The translations under genes and the position numbers were made by a program. Below the pieces are notes generated by a model. It was not told where the DNA came from, searched no databases, and saw only the letters and a list, made by a program, of their open reading frames with translations. Below are positions 1 through 9,639 of a stretch of 42,297 bases of DNA, in pieces; within the stretch, counting starts at the first letter, position 1; each line of letters begins with the position of its first letter. Source of the DNA: Zygnema cylindricum (taxonomy: Eukaryota; Streptophyta; Zygnematophyceae; Zygnematales; Zygnemataceae); contig JBBHKE010000140.1 of the NCBI GenBank assembly GCA_037447655.1, positions 133,366 through 175,662 on the forward strand, written 5' to 3'.

Positions 1-607
1 TACTTTAGATATAGCCGTGGGGTTTTAAAACTGTAATTATGGAATTCATCTTATTTGATGTGATAAATTGCTGCATAGGTATTAGACGGTGCAGAGGACC
101 GTGATTTAATCTTACTTACTGCGATTAAAAAAGAAATGTGATTATTAAAGAGTTGCGATTATTGTTAAGCGCCACATCAACTGGCAGTTTTGAGTTGCCA
201 TGAAATTAACATGGTCACACATGAATTTTGCATGTCAGAAACTGTTTCACTGCACTCACTGATACGCGTTGGTTTTATCCGTGACGGTACTAATGAAGGG
301 AATTTGTAATATCGTTTTTACTTATTCTGAAAAGCCTCGTGTCTAAAAATTAGATTTTAACGCTCTGCTGCACAGGGTACCTTATTGTATCTTCATGAAA
401 AAAAGCAAAACCCCGTCGAACAGTAAAAAAAAGGGCGCGGTGCTTTCTCCGAAAAGTCTTATTCATTTTTGCTATAATGTTTAAGGGAAGTAATCATGGC
501 AGTGCCTATTTTGGTTGCGCATAGTCACTCACGTCACTTTGTCAAAGACTGTACGTTTTAAGTACACACTGGTACAATTAAAGTACCGTTGAGTTTTGAC
601 GGTCAAC
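1..607. other. AT-rich non-coding DNA, no gene seen
   Basis: I see no convincing reading frame, RNA gene or complete repeat in this stretch. It is rich in A/T runs and contains scattered short words shared with the inverted-repeat elements that follow, such as the GTTATTAGCG type near its end. It probably consists of decayed transposon DNA, but that is inference. Confidence 0.5.
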
Positions 608-809
608 TACACCGCGAATTGTTATTAGCGTTGAGAAATTATTAGTGTAAAGAAAAAATTAGCGTCATTCATTCTAATTTAGTGCCAGGAGACGTGGCAG
701 ATTATGGATACGTCGTTAAATAGTGTAGTTTATTCTACTTAAGGTATTAATGTCAAAATTTTGGGGTGCCGATATAGATTTCATAACGCTAATAACGATT
801 CGCGGTGTA
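608..809. mobile_element. 202-bp inverted-repeat element (MITE), CACCGC ends, TA flanks
   Basis: The left end reads TACACCGCGAATTGTTATTA and the right end is its reverse complement, with one mismatch over about 25 bases. The element has no coding capacity. Counting the outer TA as target duplication, the termini are CACCGC..GCGGTG. TA duplications are known for mariner/Stowaway-type elements, so a Tc1/mariner-like mobiliser is possible, but the termini do not match the usual Stowaway consensus and I do not assign a superfamily. The final TA is shared with a second, longer copy that begins at 808. Confidence 0.7.
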
Positions 810-828
810 CACCGCCAATCGTTATTAG
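789..828. repeat. 40-bp palindrome at junction of two inverted-repeat elements
   Basis: The two 20-base halves are reverse complements with a single mismatch, centred on GTGTACAC. The palindrome forms because the right terminus of the 608-809 element abuts the left terminus of the next element of the same family, sharing one TA. It could extrude as a cruciform. Confidence 0.85.
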
Positions 829-871
829 AGTGAAGGAATAAATAGCCTAAAACAAAGTTTAGTGTTCTTAA

Positions 872-2295
872 CGCTAAGGGTGACGTTCCATCAGGCGAAA
901 AGTGGCGTAGTCTGCAGAAATCAGCGACCCTCCGTACCAAATCGTACCGCTTATTTTATTTTTATACAAAAAATTACATTACAGAGAATCTTGCCAATAC
1001 TCTCCGGAGGTCTTGGAGGTAATACTGGCCGTCGGATGTTCATCTGCGAGGAGTTCGCTTCATTTTTTTTCTTTAAATGTCAACCCATCTCAAGGAGGTG
1101 GGTTGGAAAATACAGAAAAAAAAAACCGTGACACGTTAGACGATAAAGCTACGTTTCATGATGGAAAACCAACGAAAAATCTTAAGATTTGCACATGACA
1201 CGCGCTTTCCAAAATACAACCCAAAATAAAAACGAAATTTCGTAACATTCCCTCGTCACGCTATTTTTAGTAACTTTTGTTCGTCACTCTATTTCTCTCA
1301 AAGGACTTTCATTATGTTCGAAAACTGAAACCCTAAAAAATAACCTAGTGTACAGACTGGCGTCTACAATAAGTATAAAAGTTTTGTCGTATGATTACTT
1401 CGTACGCAGGAACATGGTACGCAAGTCAAGATTTGAAGTTAAGTTTGTCGGTGCTAAAAATCTAAAAAATATTCAATATAGGATCGTAGCTTACATGGCG
1501 CCAGTCAATTTAGAACACATGGCTTACAGACTCTAAGTGATGGAACATCGACTTAGGGTGAAGTTGCATTAGGCGGTCCCAGTAAATGTACGGACAAGTC
1601 TACTAGAAGCGTTTACTGGAAGTCCGCTCCATTGTGTCGGGCCAATAACAAACCTTCCTCAATTATGATCGGCGCCACTAAGTTAGAGTCAAGATTCTTA
1701 AAATCTTGAAAACAATCTACAAAAGGAATATCTGTACGAAATTTCTATACCACCGGAGGTAATTAATGATTCGTACATAAAGTTTTCTACTAGATTTCGA
1801 TTTTGAAAATGGAAATCAAAATTTCGAAACAGAATGGCAAAAAGACGTGACAAACTTTGAAGGTCGCGGCAAACTTTGAATTGCGGTGGATGTCAGACGG
1901 AGCGTGCGAGGATATTTTCACCTGACATGCATTCAAAGTGGCAAGAGGCACATGTCATGTACGACTTGCACGCATGTGATCGCTTGTACAACGTAGATTT
2001 TTTTTTTCCTTTTCACGTGTACCAATGGTAATGAATGGCAATCATCTAGTGGGCCCCAACTCTCCTCGAGTTGGGGCCCACTGGATGGTTTGCTCAATTG
2101 CTTCGCGGATCTCAAAAGTGAAACATCCAACGGTCACGAATTACGCCTACATCATTGGAGCTTCCCAACAACTTTCCAATAACAATGTTTTTTACGACAA
2201 AAAAAAAAAATTGGTATGGCTCTGTATCGCTGTATGAAAATGTACGGCGTCTAATAACGAACCCCACTTTTCGTCTAATGGAACTTCACCCTCAA
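872..2295. mobile_element. Head-to-head pair of GGGTG-type inverted-repeat elements, locus 1
   Basis: The left outer end near 872 reads AGGGTGACGTTCCATCAGGC. The right outer end near 2262-2295 reads as its reverse complement, with the same GCGAAAAGTGGG-type subterminal sequence. At 1548-1585 a junction resembles the centre of the 22121-23550 palindrome: an ATGGAACATCGACTTA end followed by TTAGGGTGAAGTTGCATTAG and a CAGTAAATGTACGG subterminal word. The arm 1549-2295 aligns by eye with 22843-23550. The arm 872-1548 matches clearly only at its outer 150-200 bases. No protein is encoded; short reading frames here are chance. Confidence 0.5.
2048..2082. repeat. Perfect 15-bp-stem hairpin
   Basis: The arm AGTGGGCCCCAACTC is followed by the five-base loop TCCTC and then by the exact reverse complement of the arm. 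It lies inside the right arm of the locus-1 pair. A GC-rich perfect stem in AT-rich decayed DNA suggests recent origin or a structural constraint. I see no poly-T tract or neighbouring gene that would make it a terminator. Confidence 0.8.
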
Positions 2296-2329
2296 TCGAC
2301 CCGGTCTGTAGAGTTTGTCGTACAATTAC

Positions 2330-3268
2330 AAAAACGTATGATCGAACTTCACCCTAATTGGGAAAAAAAAAATCTAAAAAAAACATTTATACTATTAATT
2401 ACTAACTCTAATCTAGGTTTGTTTGAATAATAAATACCCGCCGTATTGATGTATTCATCAATATATGTATCCAAACGAAATCTGACAATTCGTACGCCAA
2501 AATCTATTATTCGAGTTTGCGTCTCTTTTCCCAATGCACATTCACATGCGTGCGCAATTACATTAAATGACTTTTTGTACATTTTTATTTCAAAAAGTAC
2601 ATTTGGGTATGGAAATACCCTATCCGTACACCACACTATAAACATTGCGGTGTACTTTTGTTATTAACCCTTATTTAAAAAAATACCCTAAATTGCGTAA
2701 AAAAAAAAAAAAAGAATTATGGATTGTATTTTAGGTTATTATTTTTTTTAAAGGGCACCGAATTAGTGTTGTTTACCCTAATAGCAATTGGCGGTGTAGT
2801 TGAACAACTTTGACTTTCAAAATATTAAAATTTTGTTGCGCTTGCGAACGTCGACCGTCATAATAAAATCAATATTTCACACGGCCGGCCAAGGTTTACA
2901 GTAACAAAACTGCGGCACCCACATGTAAATAAAAGTGTTGCGCACAATCACTTTCTGACTTCGCGTGAGCTCCGTAGTGAGAGCACATGTTCGCTTATAT
3001 CTTAGGGTGAAGTTACATTAGGACATACAGTAATTGTATGGCCAACATTACAAAATGCTACAATTTGAAAAAAAGTTCCATTGCGTTGTTTGTAATCCAC
3101 ATGTTAACAAAACAGTGGTACCACGTAACTATAGATTTGATATTTAAAATCGTATCTTTCACACCGACCAGCTTTAACTTGAAATCTTCATTTGCGTACG
3201 ATGTACGCGCTGACCATGTACTCGCGAGGTACATCACCAATTACAAAAACTTTCGAAGCGAATGCTTT
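2330..3268. other. Non-coding DNA with further GGGTG-family ends
   Basis: An inner-type end, CGAACTTCACCCTAA, lies at about 2345-2362. A facing inner-type start, CTTAGGGTGAAGTTACATTA, lies at 3001-3020 with the same CAGTAATTGTATGG subterminal word. The sequence after 3001 loosely follows the right arm of the 22843-23550 copy until the gypsy LTR begins. The 640 bases between look like an insertion into such a junction and contain the 2777-2798 CACCGC terminus. No gene is visible. Confidence 0.4.
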
Positions 3269-4576
3269 TCGAGCGTGCCCGAGAATCCCAAGGGAAGGGC
3301 CCACTGCCCGGAGTGGTTGGCCTCGGAGTCTTGCAAAAAACCCACCAATGCAAAGGCTTCCCATAGTAATGATCATGCCCACTGCTGCCCCCATCCCTCC
3401 CCTAGACATGCATGCACAAATAAGAGAGACAAAATGACCGAGAATAGGAATGAGAGCATGGGAAGGCGAAAAGATCTCCCATCCCCATTCCTTTCCCAAT
3501 CGAGCCGAGGAAAGGGGGTTGGGTTTTTGGTAATCGGGTCGGTGCCCCAATTACTTTGTCCACGGGAAGTCTATAGCATTTGTTCCCTCAAAACCCACTG
3601 TTTCGATAAAAGGAAGTTGCAGTTTTACTCGGGGAAGTTCACGCCAAAGCAAAAGAAACTACAAGCGAATACACAAATGCACTACCACGTTGACATATAG
3701 AAATAAATAGGAATGGCTCTTTCAGATTTAACAATATCAACTTGACCACAGAAATAAAATGTAACCGGATATTTACGATGACAATAAGAAAAAGGCGAAC
3801 TCTCTCCCAATGGTAGTGTAAATAGGTGTCGTACTCCTTCAACCCTCGTTGTCCGCAGCTCGGAACGGACTAGACTCTTCTGAGTTTCAAGCAGCGAAAA
3901 ATCAAAAAATCACCCAAAAGGACGATAGTTCCAACAACCATCCCGAACTATGATTCCCACAATGGACAGGTCTAAAACAAAGATGGCAATAGAGTCAAAG
4001 CAAAACAAAGATTCTTTCAAAAGAAGGTTTGTTGGATTTTCTGAGGGTTTTCACGAAGATAGTACTGAAAAGCAACCTGTCTCCTTCGGCCCCAAGTGCC
4101 TTATACAGCAAACGATTGTCTAGTTTCAGGTCTAAAAGTCAAACCAAAACTATTAGCCAATGAGCGGCAAGCAACAGCAACCGAACTGACATAAGAAAAA
4201 ATTATGTGTACTACACTTGGGGCAAAAAGTTAGACCTCTGACTAAGGCTAGATCCGCGACCGGAAGTTATTATTTGTTCCACAGTTTAACACAAAGTACT
4301 AAAAAGACACGGAAGTGCCAAGCTTTGACTTAATGTAATAAATGGACCACTTGTTGAATTCACTAGATTTAGGGGAGGTATTTTCTAGATCTTAATTAAA
4401 ATATAAAAGAAAAGAAAAGCAGAGGCAACCTGCCTCCACCTTCTCTCTTTAGCCCCCATACTTGTTGAAGTCACTGAAAGAGAGAGAGGGAGGTGGAGCC
4501 ATGGCTGCCTTAGCTCCATAGGCAGGGCTTAAGAGTGACCTAAGTCACTCTCAACCAAAAAGGTTGAGTCCGGTAG

Positions 4577-4640
4577 GACTCGAACCTCCGACCGGTAGGG
4601 CGAGGCGTAGCCGTCAAACCTTACCAGTCTGTCGTAGAAG
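4577..4640 (-). other. tRNA-like segment in CopA LTR, antisense
   Basis: On the minus strand GGAGGTTCGAGTCC (4577-4590) resembles a tRNA T-arm/B box, with a weak A-box-like GACTGGTAAGG about 45-50 bases upstream. The 3' LTR repeats it at about 8225-8287. Related T-arm-like words lie at the corresponding place in the CopB, CopD and CopE LTRs, always antisense to the element. I cannot fold a full cloverleaf, so a functional tRNA gene is unlikely; a tRNA-derived (SINE-like) relic is possible. Confidence 0.35.
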
Positions 4641-4710
4641 TCCGTTAGGATACATGGGGTTCGATAGTTATTTAAAACATTAGATAGACGACTAATCCGA
4701 TTAGAGGAAT

Positions 4711-4718
4711 TATAAATA
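4711..4718 (+). promoter_or_regulatory. TATA box, CopA 5' LTR
   Basis: TATAAATA lies about 360 bases into the LTR in the element's sense direction, where a U3 promoter is expected. It is conserved in the 3' LTR at 8357-8364. Confidence 0.5.
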
Positions 4719-5413
4719 GGATACATAGAAACTAGTTGGGGATTTAAGTACGCACGAAACAAATGTACCAGACATTTATTTTTGAACGGCTCGGAATTAA
4801 AGCCGGTTTGGATCCGACGGTTCACATCATCGTCGAGATCCCGTAATAGCCGCTTTGGCGGTTTTCGGATGTAACATGACCTGGCGACACGTGGTGAAAT
4901 GTCATTGGAAAGCGGGAATCCCGCGAAGCATGAGGACAAGTCCGGAGAAGATAGGCGTCCACTCCATGGCCTTGTCGTACATGGGCCGTATAGAAAGTAC
5001 ATCGGCCATAGTACCTTTCTGTAAAGTACACTCTTCTGATTGGTTCCGTACATCAGTAGATAGGATTTGTGAGAGGGTTTAGGACTTAGTGGATTGAGGA
5101 GGTAGCGGCCTCTCTCACAACAAGCTTGTACAAATATAGGCATCTTTGCCACTCGATAATTAATTACCTGGTTGGGCGTTTTCAATGATTCTTTTTGTTA
5201 TCAACTTAAGGGAGTCCAAACTGCAAAGGGGTGCAACCAGATTATCTATTTGTCTTCTAGGGTGGCGGTTGCTCTCGTTGAAATTGGGCTAGTCAAAAAC
5301 TACCTAGAGGCTTCATCGATTTTGGTCCAAATGGGGGACACAGAATTGCAGGTTATGAGCCCACCCTCTAGGGTGCCCATATTCAACGGATCTGGGTTCA
5401 TTTACTTGAAAGC

Positions 5414-6265
5414 TATGATGACAGGGGCATTATGTGAGAAACGATAGTGGGGTATTGTGAGTGGACAAGTGAAACGTCCATCTCAAGGAACTCCACTAGG
5501 ATTTGGAGGAGTGAGGTTTTTCTGCAGCAGGATCTGCTCCAACGGAGGAGACGGATGATGGGGATAGCAGTGTGTTCGAAAAAGGGAAAGGAAAGGAGAC
5601 ACCTCTCACTCCTATTCCCATGGCACCCAGAGCGGTGGCCGTGAAGACCGAGGAAAACAACATTCAGATGTGGGAGTACACCAACATGAATGCCAGGCAC
5701 TTCATTCTGAGGCACTCAAGCTTTGGCGACTTCTCACCTTCACATCTTCAAGGCCGAGGAGTTGTGGATGACCTTAGTGGAGATCTATAGAGCTGGCACC
5801 ATTCAAGAGCTCCAGCTTGCTGAGCAAAGGCTGATGAGTTACACTTTCAAAGGAGGAAAGATGTTGGACTTTTGCAACAATCTCTCTTGTCTTTACATGG
5901 AGATGGAAAGTGTCGGATGGAGAGGCACTATGAAGATGAAAGTTAACACTCTCATCATGAAGTTGCCGGAGGAGTATGAAAATATAGTGTACCGAGTGCA
6001 AGAAATGGATGATAGTGCTTGGAAGTGGAACACCGTGGTTCGAATGATGCTTGTGTAGGAAAACACCATTGAGATCCGGAGAGGAGGAAAGAGCCTTCAA
6101 GCTCTAGCTGCCGGAACGGACCGGTGGAGGAAGGATCCGAAGAAGCCGTACAACAACTTCATAGGGGAAAAAGATCAATGTGGAGAACCAAGGACTCCAA
6201 AGGGTCTTTGTCATTTATGCAAAAAGTCTGGGCACTTCATAGCTGATTGCATCAAGCTATCGGAG
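5414..6265 (+). pseudogene. gag: CopA gag (UBN2-type capsid plus zinc knuckle), broken
   Basis: Gag would form the virus-like particle and bind element RNA. The best preserved part is 5723-6058, with the copia gag (UBN2) signatures AEELWMTLVEIYR, GGKMLDFCNNL and MKLPEEYENIVYRVQ. These align closely with the CopB gag. After a TAG stop at 6056 the frame continues to a CCHC zinc knuckle, CHLCKKSGHFIADC, at about 6208-6249. The amino-terminal part (5414-5720) is spread over several frames with stops and aligns weakly with the start of CopB gag. Confidence 0.8.
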
Positions 6266-6322
6266 CTCAGGCTTCAAGAAAATTGTGGAGGGGGTTCTTC
6301 TGGAGGGAAGAAGAAAGCACTT

Positions 6323-6589
6323 GTGGTCACACGAGTGAAAGGAGAGACCGAAGAGAACGAGCCCTCTGAGGAGGAGGATGGGGAGCTTCTTCTTGACGAG
6401 AATCTAGAGGAGAAGGAGATCCCTCGGAAACAGAAGTGTGCCCTGGGAGCCATTCGCGAAGCTCCAGAGGAGGGATGGATCGTCAACTCTGGTGCATCCA
6501 TGCCTATGTGTCGTGACAAGCACCGATGGGAGAGTAGTTACCACAGATCTTGTGGGCTAGGTAGATCTAAAAGTCTTAGTGGAGGGTAA
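6323..6589 (+). pseudogene. CopA aspartic protease, active site altered and truncated
   Basis: This domain would cleave the Gag-Pol polyprotein. An acidic stretch is followed by GWIVNSGASMPMC, where family members, including CopB, have DSGAS, so the catalytic Asp is Asn. Shortly after, the frame is broken and roughly 15-20 codons present in CopB are missing. The downstream flap region (SDVLYIPQLS) then continues in another frame to 6647 and into integrase. Confidence 0.8.
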
Positions 6590-6647
6590 GACTTCTATTC
6601 TCACCTTCTCAGATGTGCTCTACATTCCTCAGTTGAGTTAGAATCTT

Positions 6648-7394
6648 GTGTCTACTTCTGTATTAGATGACAAGGATATTGATACCTTCACTAGAAAGGG
6701 AGTCTTTACGGCTAAGTATGGAGATGCAGTCTACTTCACAGCCGATAAGGGTAGCCAAGGAATGTTTAGGCTTAACCTGATTAATGAAAAGGAGAGTGCT
6801 TACTATGGTAGGGTCCCGAGCTTGATCATCTGGCATAAGCGTTTGGGACATGTGCATTTTGACAGGCTGAGGGAAATGAAGAAGATGGGTGTTGTAGAAG
6901 ACATTCAATTTGGGGATAATGAAATGATGGAGGATTGTAGTGGCTGTGCCGAAGGTAAGGCTCACAAACTTCCCTTTCCCAAAACTGCCACATATAGAGG
7001 TGAGAAAGTACTAGATTTGGTCCAAACAGATATTTGGGGACCAGCAAGAGTGCCTTCGGTTCGGGGAAAGAGGTATATGTTGACAATTACCGATGATTGG
7101 TCCAGATATTCCAGAGTCTACTTCTTGAAAACAAAGTTTGAAACACCAAAATACTTTAAAGAATACAAAGCCTGGAGTGAGAAGTTGCACGAAACCCCCA
7201 TTAAGAGAATAAGAAGTGATAATGGGGGAGAGTACACCTCTAACCAGTTTGAGGATTATTTGAGAGATGAAGGAGTTCAACATCTGAAAACTGTACCGAA
7301 TAATCCAGAACAGAATGGGGTAGCTGAGAGGTTAATCCGGACTTTGGGAGATAGTGTGTGCAACATGCTGGCAGATAAGAAAATAGGAAAATGA
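6648..7394 (+). CDS. CopA integrase core (zinc-binding plus DDE), intact segment
   Basis: Integrase inserts element cDNA into nuclear DNA. This 248-residue frame holds the HHCC zinc-binding domain (His63, His68, Cys97, Cys100) and the complete catalytic triad: Asp128 in QTDIWGP, Asp191 in RSDNGGEY and Glu227 in EQNGVAER. It ends at a TGA where CopB encodes Arg-Phe, consistent with a CGA-to-TGA transition. It is the only full copia integrase core in one frame in this window. The start Met is internal; the real product is a polyprotein. Confidence 0.9.
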   Translation: MSTSVLDDKDIDTFTRKGVFTAKYGDAVYFTADKGSQGMFRLNLINEKESAYYGRVPSLIIWHKRLGHVHFDRLREMKKMGVVEDIQFGDNEMMEDCSGCAEGKAHKLPFPKTATYRGEKVLDLVQTDIWGPARVPSVRGKRYMLTITDDWSRYSRVYFLKTKFETPKYFKEYKAWSEKLHETPIKRIRSDNGGEYTSNQFEDYLRDEGVQHLKTVPNNPEQNGVAERLIRTLGDSVCNMLADKKIGK

Positions 7395-8114
7395 TTCTGG
7401 GCAGAGGCCATGAACTGTGCTAACTACATTAAGAATAGAGTCCTCACCACTGCCGTTAAAGGAATGACCCCTTATGATAGATGAGTTGGAAGGAAACCGA
7501 ATATTTCTCACTTGAAAGTATTTGGTAGTCAAGTTTACAGTCTTGACACAGATAAGAAAAAATGGAAACTAGATATTAAAGGGAAACCACGATATTTTGT
7601 GGGATATGATGAGAATGTCAAGGGATATAGAGTCTATGACTTAGCTAAACAATATATCATTCTAGTAAAGCATCTTGCTGTCATGGATGAAGGTAAGTCC
7701 TTTAATCCCTTCAAATACACTAAGAAAATCAGAATTAGTTTTGAGTCCGAGAGTGAGGAGGACTTAGATCTTCCTAGAAGGGACACAAGTGAAAACATGA
7801 TTGCAGATTAAGGGGAGGTAAAATATGGGGGAGATATACCAGAATTCCCTTATATTCCTACACACTTTGATGTGAGAGAGGAAGAGGAGTCAAAACCGAT
7901 TTCCATGGAAAAGGGAGCTGATGAGAAAGTTCGGAGGAATCCAAGACTTCCCTCCATTCCAGCTTCGGACTTTGAGGGAGGACGGAGGACCAGCAAAAGG
8001 CTTCAAAATAAAGAGGTTGTTCACAAGGTAACAAAGCTTTCTCACCCAGATGAGCCTCAGTCATACTCGGAGGCAATGGACAGTCCAGAGAAAAAAGATG
8101 GGTCAGAGCCATAA
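7395..8114 (+). pseudogene. CopA integrase C-terminal region and start of RT, truncated
   Basis: After the TGA at 7392-7394 the same frame continues with AEAMNCANYIKNRVLT, a second TGA at 7483 in place of Trp, then SHLKVFGSQVYSLD and VGYDENVKGYRVYD, which match the CopB, CopD and CopE integrase C-termini. A linker with a run of acidic residues follows (7740-8000), then SEAMDSPEKKD, corresponding to the first residues before RT in CopB (EAMTCPKRN). Coding then ends and LTR sequence begins. Confidence 0.85.
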
Positions 8115-8124
8115 ATGATGAGAA

Positions 8125-8996
8125 GGAGAGAGAGGGCGGTGGAGCCATGGCTCCCTTAGCTCCATAGGCAAGGCTTAAGAGTGACCTAAGTCACTCTCAA
8201 CCAAAAAGGTTGAGTCCGGCAAGACTCGAACCTCCTACCAGTAGGGCGAGGCGTAGCCGTCAAACCTTACCAGTTTGTCGTAGAAGTCCGTTAGGATACA
8301 TGGGGTTCGAGAGCTATTTAAAACATTAGATAGACGACTAATCCGATTAGAGGAATTATAAATAGGATACATAGAAACTAGTTGGGGATTTAAGTACGCA
8401 CGAAACAAATGTACCAAACATTTGTTTTTGAACTGCAGGGAATTAAATCCAGTTTGGATCCGATGGCTCACATCATCGCCGAGATCCCGTAATAGCCGCT
8501 TTGGCGGTTTTCGGACATAACATGACCTAGCGACACGTGGCGAAATGTCATTGGAAAGCGAGAATCCCGGGAAGCATGAGGACAAATCCGGAGAAGACAA
8601 GCGTCCACTCCATGGCCTTGTCGTACACAAGCCGTATAGAAAGTACATCGGCCATAGTACCTTTCTGTAAAAAACAGTCTTTTGATTGGTTCCGTACATC
8701 AGTAGATAGGATTTGTGAGAGGGTTTAGGACTTAGTGGATTGAGGAGGTAGCCGCCTCTCTCCCAACACGCTTGTACAAATATTGGCATCTTTGCCACTC
8801 AATAATTAATCGCGTGGTTGGGCGTTTTCAGTGATTCTTTTTGCTGTCAACTCAAAAGAGTCTAGAGTGCACGGGGGTAAAGTCAGATTATCTATTTGTT
8901 TGCTAGGGTGGCATTTGCTCTCGTTGAAAGTGGGTAAGTCAAAAACTACCTAGAGGCTTCCTCGATTTTGGTCCAAATGGGGGGCACAAAATTGCA
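8125..8996 (+). repeat. CopA 3' LTR, lacking its first 126 bp or so
   Basis: The first recognisable LTR bases are the GAGAGAGAGGG stretch that corresponds to 4478-4490 of the 5' LTR. From there both LTRs match to the ATTGCA end. Because the missing part, the polypurine tract and the whole RT-RNase H region disappeared together, one deletion between short purine repeats explains the structure. The TATA box (8357-8364) and the tRNA-like segment are retained. Confidence 0.85.
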
Positions 8997-9617
8997 CCAC
9001 TGGTCTGCTAAACCTGAACTGAATTGCTACCGACAACTAACAGCATAATCTAGGTTAGAGCTTGGAGGTCTACGTGGTATTCTACAATGTACCCCCCATT
9101 AGGGCTGGTGGAAGCTAGTGCTATGTAACGGAACTGCATTCTTTGTGACGGTAGAACTTTGTCGTCCGGCCTCCGTTAGGCGCGAAATAAAGTGCGTCTC
9201 TTTTAGTTGAGGAAATACTATAATCCCTTAGGCTGGTTGTGCTCGCTTATCTATAATCTGAGAAAATTACGAGTAGGAAGGGTACGGATATCCTTGGTAA
9301 TATAAAAGTGTGCCTGAAAAGCACGCGAGCTTGACAGCAGTCGAGTGTGCCCGAGAATCCCAAGGGAAGGGCCCACTGCCCGGAGTGGTTGGCCTAGAAG
9401 TCCTGCAAAGAACCCACCAATGCAAAGGCTTCTCATAATAATGATCATGCCCACTGCCCCTTCCCTCCCCTGGACATGCATGCACAAATAGGAGAGGCAG
9501 AAGGACCGGGAATAGGAATGAGTGCATGGGAAGGCGAAAAGATCTCCCCTCCCCCTTCCTTTCCCCATCGAGTCGAGGAAAGGGGGTTGGGTTTTTGGTA
9601 ATCGGGTCGGTGCCCCA

Positions 9618-9632
9618 ATTTCCCCCCCTCTT
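9618..9632 (-). other. GypX polypurine tract
   Basis: On the element strand a run AAGAGGGGGGGAAAT lies immediately before the LTR start TGGGGCACCGACC. Such a tract primes plus-strand DNA synthesis. The same tract is present in GypY at 31787-31800. Confidence 0.7.
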
Positions 9633-9639
9633 AGTCAAC

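Larger units (their letters stand above)
808..2798. mobile_element. Possible longer CACCGC-family element enclosing other repeats
   Basis: The left end at 808 reads TACACCGCCAATCGTTATTA. The right end at 2777-2798 reads CTAATAGCAATTGGCGGTGTA-like, which is its reverse complement with a few changes. Between them lie the GGGTG-family copies at about 872-2295 and AT-rich DNA. The span may be one element invaded by others or two separate broken copies whose outer ends happen to face each other. I cannot tell without related copies. Confidence 0.4.
4352..5350 (+). repeat. CopA 5' LTR (999 bp)
   Basis: It starts TGTTGAATTCACTAG and ends ACAGAATTGCA, giving TG..CA ends. From 4478 onward it matches 8125-8996 base for base with modest divergence. 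It is distantly related to the CopB and CopD LTRs, which read in the opposite direction: a shared GTATTTTCTAG near the start and a shared AGAGCCATGGCT-type block. A TATAAATA box lies at 4711-4718. Confidence 0.85.
4352..8996 (+). mobile_element. CopA: Ty1/copia element, RT deleted, target duplication CCACT
   Basis: This is a plus-strand copia element inside the GypX LTR. The duplication CCACT is at 4347-4351 and 8997-9001. The gypsy LTR sequence continues across it, as shown by comparison with the unbroken GypY LTR. The 5' LTR is 4352-5350, followed by a GGTTATGAGCCCACC leader, gag, protease and integrase. The coding region stops within the first codons of RT and jumps directly into the 3' LTR, so RT, RNase H, the polypurine tract and the first 126 bases or so of the 3' LTR are missing. 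It could move only with help from another element. Confidence 0.9.
3269..9617 (-). repeat. GypX 3' LTR, split by CopA (parts 3269-4351 and 9002-9617)
   Basis: The LTR of the minus-strand gypsy element runs left to right as blocks A (3269-3549), B (3550-4351), then after the CopA insertion C (9002-9340) and a second A (9341-9617). Block A begins TCGAGCGTGCCCGAG and ends GGTGCCCCA in both places. The right end abuts a pyrimidine tract (CCCCCCTCTTAG) that on the element strand is the polypurine tract, as expected for a 3' LTR. Without CopA the LTR is about 1.7 kb. The same A-B-C-A order is seen in GypY (30058-31786) but with considerable divergence, so GypX and GypY are different subfamilies. 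Confidence 0.7.

Noticed and set aside
1549-1560. TTAGGG words that could suggest telomere-type repeats
   Set aside because: They are single occurrences at element termini (TTAGGGTG), not tandem arrays, and plant telomeres are usually TTTAGGG.
3038-3700. 220-residue plus-strand open frame
   Set aside because: It begins in inverted-repeat DNA and runs through gypsy LTR block A into B. No domain, and composition follows the repeat. Chance frame.
4577-4650. A functional tRNA gene
   Set aside because: T-arm-like sequence is present but the D-arm and acceptor pairing are poor, and no poly-T terminator follows. Kept only as tRNA-like.
4529-5185. 218-residue minus-strand frame in the CopA 5' LTR, repeated in the 3' LTR (8235-8798)
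   Set aside because: It lies wholly within LTRs, on the antisense strand, with no domain. Its presence in both copies is due to LTR identity.
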